Source: Flavobacteriales bacterium UBA2426 (GTDB lineage: Bacteria; Bacteroidota; Bacteroidia; Flavobacteriales_F; PHOS-HE28). Taken from it: 7,626 nt of DNA. Location of the stretch: NCBI GenBank assembly GCA_002342985.1, contig DDRC01000054.1:1-7626 (forward strand). The letters run 5' to 3'. The notes below the pieces were generated by a model. That model worked only from the letters and a program-made list of their open reading frames with translations. It did not search any database and was not told the DNA's origin. Positions 4,750 through 7,626 of this stretch are shown one piece after another. Position numbers and translations under genes: made by a program. Numbering within the stretch: position 1 is the first letter of the stretch; the number at the start of each line of letters is the position of its first letter.

Positions 4750-7085
4750 GGTCGGGCCACGCGGCCGAAGCGGTATGTGATCCACAGGCTCACATCCAGC
4801 CCGCGGGCATCGGCGTAGTACCTGAAGCGGTCGAGGTAGTCGCGGTAGGCCATATTGAGCGCATTGGCGGCACGCAGGCCGAAGCGGATCTCGCCGGTGC
4901 CCCAGGGGCGCGCGGCGGAGGCCGTGAAGCCCAGCAGGTGGTAGCCTCCTGGCGGAGCGGCGAAATCGAGGGCTTCGGGGATGCGCTGCTGGCGGCCTAC
5001 GATGCCGCTGATGGCACCTGCGGCCAGCTCGGTCCAGGCGCCGCGGGGCCGGTTCAGGCGCAGCTCTTGCTCCACCCGGTCGGAGGGCATCTGGAAGAGC
5101 CATTCATCGCGGCCGAGGTCGCGTCCGCGCACCGTGGAGCCGCGCAGATGCCAGGCGAGGCCGCGAGCGAGGCGCACGCGCACGGCAAGGTCGGCACCGG
5201 TGACCCAGGCGTCGGTGGCCACGTAGCGAAACACGGGGAAGGCACCGCGGATGGTGAGGCGCGTGCCGTCAGGGCGCAGGTAGATGAAGTCGTCGATCAG
5301 CGCGGCGTGGAGGGTGGCATCGATCCGCACGCGACCGGCGGAGGCCTGGGCATCGAGCACGCCCTTCAGAGCGCGCTCGCTGCCCAGCGCGGGGTCGCCC
5401 AGCTCGATGGCGGCGGCGCCATGGTGGAGCCCTTCGCTGTAGAGCTCGCTCACATGCGGCGGGCGGAAGGCGGAACTGAGGTTGAAGCGGAGACCGACAC
5501 TGTCGGCGGGGCTCCAGTTGGCACCGATGCTCAGCGCATGGTTGAGGAAGGCGTGCTCCGGTTGCTCGAGCCGGCCATCGGCGGCAAATCGGGCCACGGC
5601 CAACCGCGTGGTCTCGATGCGCGCACCGGCCTCCAATTCGAAACGGTCGCCTACCGGCAGGTGCTCCAGGATGAAGAAGCCCGTGCTCTCCTTCCGGTAG
5701 TCGGGCAGAAGCGGGCGCACGCCGGTGCCCGGGATATTCGCGTTGTCCTGAAGCAGGGCATTCACACCAACCTTGCCGTGCAACCGGGGCCCGATCCAGT
5801 GCTTGAGGACGGCCTCGGCGGTGTGCGTAGCCAGATAGAGGTCGAGCGAGGGCAAGGCGCTGCGGCCGCTGCGCCGGATATCGTACTCCTGCCGATCGTT
5901 GGCCTGGTAGGCATAGGTGAGCGCCAGGCGGCTGCGGTCGCTCACGGCCATGGTGGCCTCGGCCTTGAGAAGATGGTGCTGCACCACCTGCCGCGGGGCT
6001 TCGATGGCATAAGTGGGGTCGGCGATGTACCAAGGACGCCCTGATGCGATGGCGTTGGCCAGGTCGGTGAGGTTGCCGATGTGAGCCGCTCGCAGTATGC
6101 CGAGCTCCCGGCCGAACCAGCTGTAGTAGAGCTGCGCGCTCCAGCGGTGGTCGCGGTAGCCGATTGCGGCCGAGGCGCCCGCCTCACGGAGTCCGGTGTT
6201 GCTCAGGGTGTAGCGGGCCGATTCGCTGTCGCCCAGCATGCGCCCGCTTCCCTGCACGCGCCAGCCCAGGCCGCGCAAGCCCTTCACGCCGCCCTGCAGC
6301 ACGCCGCTCGCTCCGCCGCCGCGTCCGTTGAGCACGCCAAGGCTGCGCAGCTCGCCGCCGATCCCCGCTTCGCGCGGGAGCTCCACCGGCTCGGTGACCA
6401 CCACCCCTCCGATGGCATCACTGCCGTACTGCACGCTGGCAGCGCCCTTCACCACGGTGATCCGGTCGCTGCTCAGCGGATCAAGGCTGGGCGCATGCTC
6501 CGTTCCCCACTGCTGGTCCTCCTGGCGGACCCCTTGGTTGAGCGTTAGCACCCGGTTGCCGCTGAGCCCGTGCACCATGGGCTTGGCGATGGTGGGCCCA
6601 CTGGACTGGATGGCCACGCCGGGCACCACGGTGATCATATCGGCCAGCGCACCGCCTGCACGTTCATCCATGGCGCGCCGATCGAGCCCTTGCCGCGCAT
6701 GGCCCACATTCTCGTCAGGCCGCTTCTGGACCACCTCCAGTTCGCGCAGCTCCTCCGCGTGATGCTCCAGCATGAAGTCAGCGGCGGTGGACCGGCTCAG
6801 GGTCATCTGGCGCATCACCGGCTCGCATCCGAGGTGCGCGACCTTCACCAGGTAGGTGCCGGCGCAGAGGCCTTCGATCCGGTACCGGCCCATCGCGTCG
6901 GCCACGCTGCCCTTGCCCAAGGCAGGGATGAATACCTCGGAATAGGAAAGAGGCTGCCGGTCATGCTCGTCCAGGACGACGCCGGAGAGCACGATTGCGC
7001 ACGAATCCGCCGGTTGCGCCGTCACCCCTTGGGTGGCGACGAACGTCAGGACGAGGAAAAGGGACAAGAGCCGATGCAACGACAT
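4746..7085 (-). CDS. TonB-dependent outer-membrane receptor with N-terminal CarboxypepD_reg-like domain
   Basis: This 779-aa outer-membrane active transporter is powered by TonB-ExbBD. The signal peptide is MSLHRLLSLFLVLTFVATQGVTAQ, with cleavage after residue 24. Residues about 31-105 form a carboxypeptidase-regulatory-like beta domain (LSGVVLDEHDRQPLSYSEVFI...GRYRIEGLCAGTYLVKV). LRELEVVQK near 113-121 may act as TonB box. The plug spans about 125-235, with DMITVVPGVAIQ, VHGLSGNRVLTLNQGVRQEDQQWG, and ITVVKGAASVQYGSDAIGGVVV. The rest is the barrel, with SSAFRPPHVSELYSEG and a terminal strand ending VSLWITYRFG plus a four-residue tail. The DQQWGTEHAPSLDP segment and several His-containing loops recall metal or metal-complex receptors (ZnuD-like or heme/siderophore types); the substrate is undetermined. 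The Met at 7085 starts the signal peptide. An upstream in-frame Met at 7118 would add 11 residues and is less likely. It sits 85 nt after the His/Cys-rich gene, with no promoter box between. Confidence 0.94.
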   Translation of the reverse strand: MSLHRLLSLFLVLTFVATQGVTAQPADSCAIVLSGVVLDEHDRQPLSYSEVFIPALGKGSVADAMGRYRIEGLCAGTYLVKVAHLGCEPVMRQMTLSRSTAADFMLEHHAEELRELEVVQKRPDENVGHARQGLDRRAMDERAGGALADMITVVPGVAIQSSGPTIAKPMVHGLSGNRVLTLNQGVRQEDQQWGTEHAPSLDPLSSDRITVVKGAASVQYGSDAIGGVVVTEPVELPREAGIGGELRSLGVLNGRGGGASGVLQGGVKGLRGLGWRVQGSGRMLGDSESARYTLSNTGLREAGASAAIGYRDHRWSAQLYYSWFGRELGILRAAHIGNLTDLANAIASGRPWYIADPTYAIEAPRQVVQHHLLKAEATMAVSDRSRLALTYAYQANDRQEYDIRRSGRSALPSLDLYLATHTAEAVLKHWIGPRLHGKVGVNALLQDNANIPGTGVRPLLPDYRKESTGFFILEHLPVGDRFELEAGARIETTRLAVARFAADGRLEQPEHAFLNHALSIGANWSPADSVGLRFNLSSAFRPPHVSELYSEGLHHGAAAIELGDPALGSERALKGVLDAQASAGRVRIDATLHAALIDDFIYLRPDGTRLTIRGAFPVFRYVATDAWVTGADLAVRVRLARGLAWHLRGSTVRGRDLGRDEWLFQMPSDRVEQELRLNRPRGAWTELAAGAISGIVGRQQRIPEALDFAAPPGGYHLLGFTASAARPWGTGEIRFGLRAANALNMAYRDYLDRFRYYADARGLDVSLWITYRFGRVARP

Positions 7086-7109
7086 GGTTTGGATTCGACC
7101 TGAAAGGCG

Positions 7110-7136
7110 GGAATGCATGCAGCAGCATGCGGAATG
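7110..7136. repeat. GCATGC dyad flanked by GGAATG direct repeats, upstream of the receptor gene
   Basis: GCATGC (7115-7120) and GCATGC (7125-7130) are separated by AGCA and can pair with each other. GGAATG occurs at 7110-7115 and again at 7131-7136, 21 bp apart (about two helical turns). The structure ends about 25 nt before the receptor start codon at 7085. It could be an operator, an RNA hairpin affecting receptor translation, or chance. Confidence 0.3.
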
Positions 7137-7170
7137 GTGCGCCTCAGCGCATCACTGCGTCAGCAGCGGG

Positions 7171-7488
7171 TCACGCTTGCGGCGGACCTCTTCCCTTGTG
7201 GTCGAATCCGGGGGCCGGCAGGACCTGCTGTGCGCAGGGAGCCCATCGCCCTTCCATGGGCTGCTCAGGCTCGGCCATCCCAATGGCTGGAGCAGCCAGG
7301 AAGCCCGGCAGGACGAGATCGCAGATGCTGCAGTCACCGTGCACGATTGCCGCACCGGAGGCCCCCTCGACGGGCACAGCCTCGGCGTGCTCGTCGCAAT
7401 GGTGCGGAATCACAGGCCCGACGAGCAGGACCCCCATGAGCAACGCCATGAGAGCGGCCGTACCCCTTTCGAGCAGCAACCTGAGCAT
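7171..7488 (-). CDS. Small exported His/Cys-rich protein (DUF2946-like layout)
   Basis: This 105-aa protein has a hydrophobic N-terminal segment (about residues 10-27, a signal peptide or single membrane anchor) followed by PHHCDEHAEA (His29, His30, Cys31, His34) and HGDCSICDLVLPGF (His50, Cys53, Cys56). A third Cys region lies near 85, and the C-terminus is KGRGPPQA. An N-terminal membrane segment, a His cluster, a D-C-x-x-C motif and a terminal R-[GA]-P-P is a layout I know from small Bacteroidota proteins and from DUF2946-type proteins that often neighbour TonB-dependent receptors or copper genes. The clustered His and Cys can bind a transition metal (copper or zinc likely), probably in the periplasm. 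It is the first gene of the receptor operon, and a perfect -7 box ends 4 nt upstream of its ATG. No experimental function is known to me. The family assignment is from layout only. Confidence 0.75.
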   Translation of the reverse strand: MLRLLLERGTAALMALLMGVLLVGPVIPHHCDEHAEAVPVEGASGAAIVHGDCSICDLVLPGFLAAPAIGMAEPEQPMEGRWAPCAQQVLPAPGFDHKGRGPPQA

Positions 7489-7492
7489 TGTG

Positions 7493-7500
7493 CAAAGTTA
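7493..7500 (-). promoter_or_regulatory. Bacteroidota -7 promoter box (TAACTTTG) for the receptor operon
   Basis: On the minus strand TAACTTTG matches the TAnnTTTG consensus at every defined position. The next four bases are CACA, then the ATG of the His/Cys-rich gene, so the transcript should start at or within a base or two of the start codon. No strong -33 TTG is visible 17-23 nt upstream; CTGG near 7519-7522 is the nearest candidate. No other convincing box was found before the three downstream genes. Confidence 0.6.
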
Positions 7501-7525
7501 CAGTGCCCCAGATACGTTCCAGACC

Positions 7526-7533
7526 TATTTTCG
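7526..7533 (+). promoter_or_regulatory. Candidate -7 promoter box (TATTTTCG) for the last gene
   Basis: TATTTTCG fits TAnnTTTG at 5 of 6 defined positions. It is followed by a 19-nt C-rich stretch and the ATG at 7553. It lies back-to-back with the minus-strand box at 7493-7500, with 25 bp between them, so polymerase bound at one would cover the other. No clear -33 element is seen. Confidence 0.5.
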
Positions 7534-7552
7534 CAGCCCCACCCCCCTCTCC

Positions 7553-7626
7553 ATGAATCGACTTCTCCTCTCGGCTGCCGCAGCGGCCATCATCTTCGTG
7601 AACAGCGCCATTGCGCAGTGGACGCC
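7553..7626 (+). CDS. Secreted protein, N-terminal fragment (3' end outside window)
   Basis: Only the first 24 codons are present. MNRLLLSAAAAAIIFVNSA followed by IAQWTP is a classic signal peptide with likely cleavage after AQ (residue 22), so the product is exported. Nothing of the mature domain is visible and no family can be assigned. It diverges from the His/Cys-rich gene, with 64 nt between start codons and a plausible -7 box 19 nt upstream. There is no Shine-Dalgarno sequence; the leader is pyrimidine-rich. Confidence 0.8.
   Translation, partial: MNRLLLSAAAAAIIFVNSAIAQWT

Noticed and set aside
4407..6044. A 545-aa plus-strand open frame opposite the lipoprotein and receptor genes
   Set aside because: It runs antisense through conserved receptor sequence and the lipoprotein signal peptide. 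Its low-complexity composition (Ala, Gly, Glu, Val, His) is what the complement of GC-rich genes yields.
7086..7118. Upstream start for the TonB-dependent receptor (11 extra residues)
   Set aside because: The extra residues would precede an ordinary signal peptide with polar and basic sequence. The Met at 7085 gives a normal export signal.
7171..7488. Possible anti-sigma, toxin or bacteriocin role for the small cationic-start protein
   Set aside because: The His/Cys clusters, terminal RGPP and position before a TonB receptor fit a metal-associated exported protein better. No antitoxin, immunity or sigma-factor gene is adjacent.
1..7626. tRNA or rRNA genes, CRISPR arrays, insertion sequences, attachment sites
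   Set aside because: Nearly all of the window is accounted for by protein genes, and no repeat arrays, transposase motifs, terminal inverted repeats or structural-RNA signatures were seen.

Overview
The window is a compact, high-GC (about two thirds G+C by eye) chromosomal segment. It most likely comes from an uncultured member of the Bacteroidota, plausibly a high-GC Flavobacteriales relative. Four things support this. Exported proteins end their signal peptides in ...AQ. The TonB-dependent receptor starts with a carboxypeptidase-regulatory-like domain. Protein sequences such as PurE are Bacteroidota-like. Candidate promoters fit the Bacteroidota -7 consensus TAnnTTTG instead of TATAAT, and Shine-Dalgarno sequences are nearly absent. 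The taxonomic placement is inference.

Left part, plus strand (1-3332): the 3' end of rpe (ribulose-phosphate 3-epimerase), a small secreted outer-membrane beta-barrel protein, then purK, purE and a PPC/DUF296-domain gene. PurK and PurE together convert AIR through N5-CAIR to CAIR in de novo purine synthesis. purK-purE-PPC look like one transcription unit: the gaps are 13 nt and a 4-nt ATGA overlap, with a -7-like box only 6 nt before the purK start codon. The plus-strand genes end tail-to-tail against the minus-strand genes, in an imperfect palindrome that contains both stop codons.

Right part, minus strand (3336-7488, read from high to low coordinates): a 105-aa exported His/Cys-rich protein, a 779-aa TonB-dependent outer-membrane receptor, an acidic lipoprotein with two DxDx[DN]G loops, and an L,D-transpeptidase lipoprotein. 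No promoter-like box was found between these genes, so they may be one operon starting at a perfect TAACTTTG box 4 nt upstream of the first ATG. The small His/Cys protein next to the receptor suggests transport of a metal or metal complex. The substrate cannot be read from the sequence. A 63-codon open frame fills the gap between receptor and lipoprotein, with ATGA overlaps at both ends.

Far right (7553-7626): the start of a divergent plus-strand gene for a secreted protein, from a -7 box back-to-back with the minus-strand promoter. No RNA genes, mobile elements or CRISPR arrays were seen. No clearly new system is evident. The best leads are the putative metal-uptake operon, the bridging small ORF, and the very short or absent 5' leaders.
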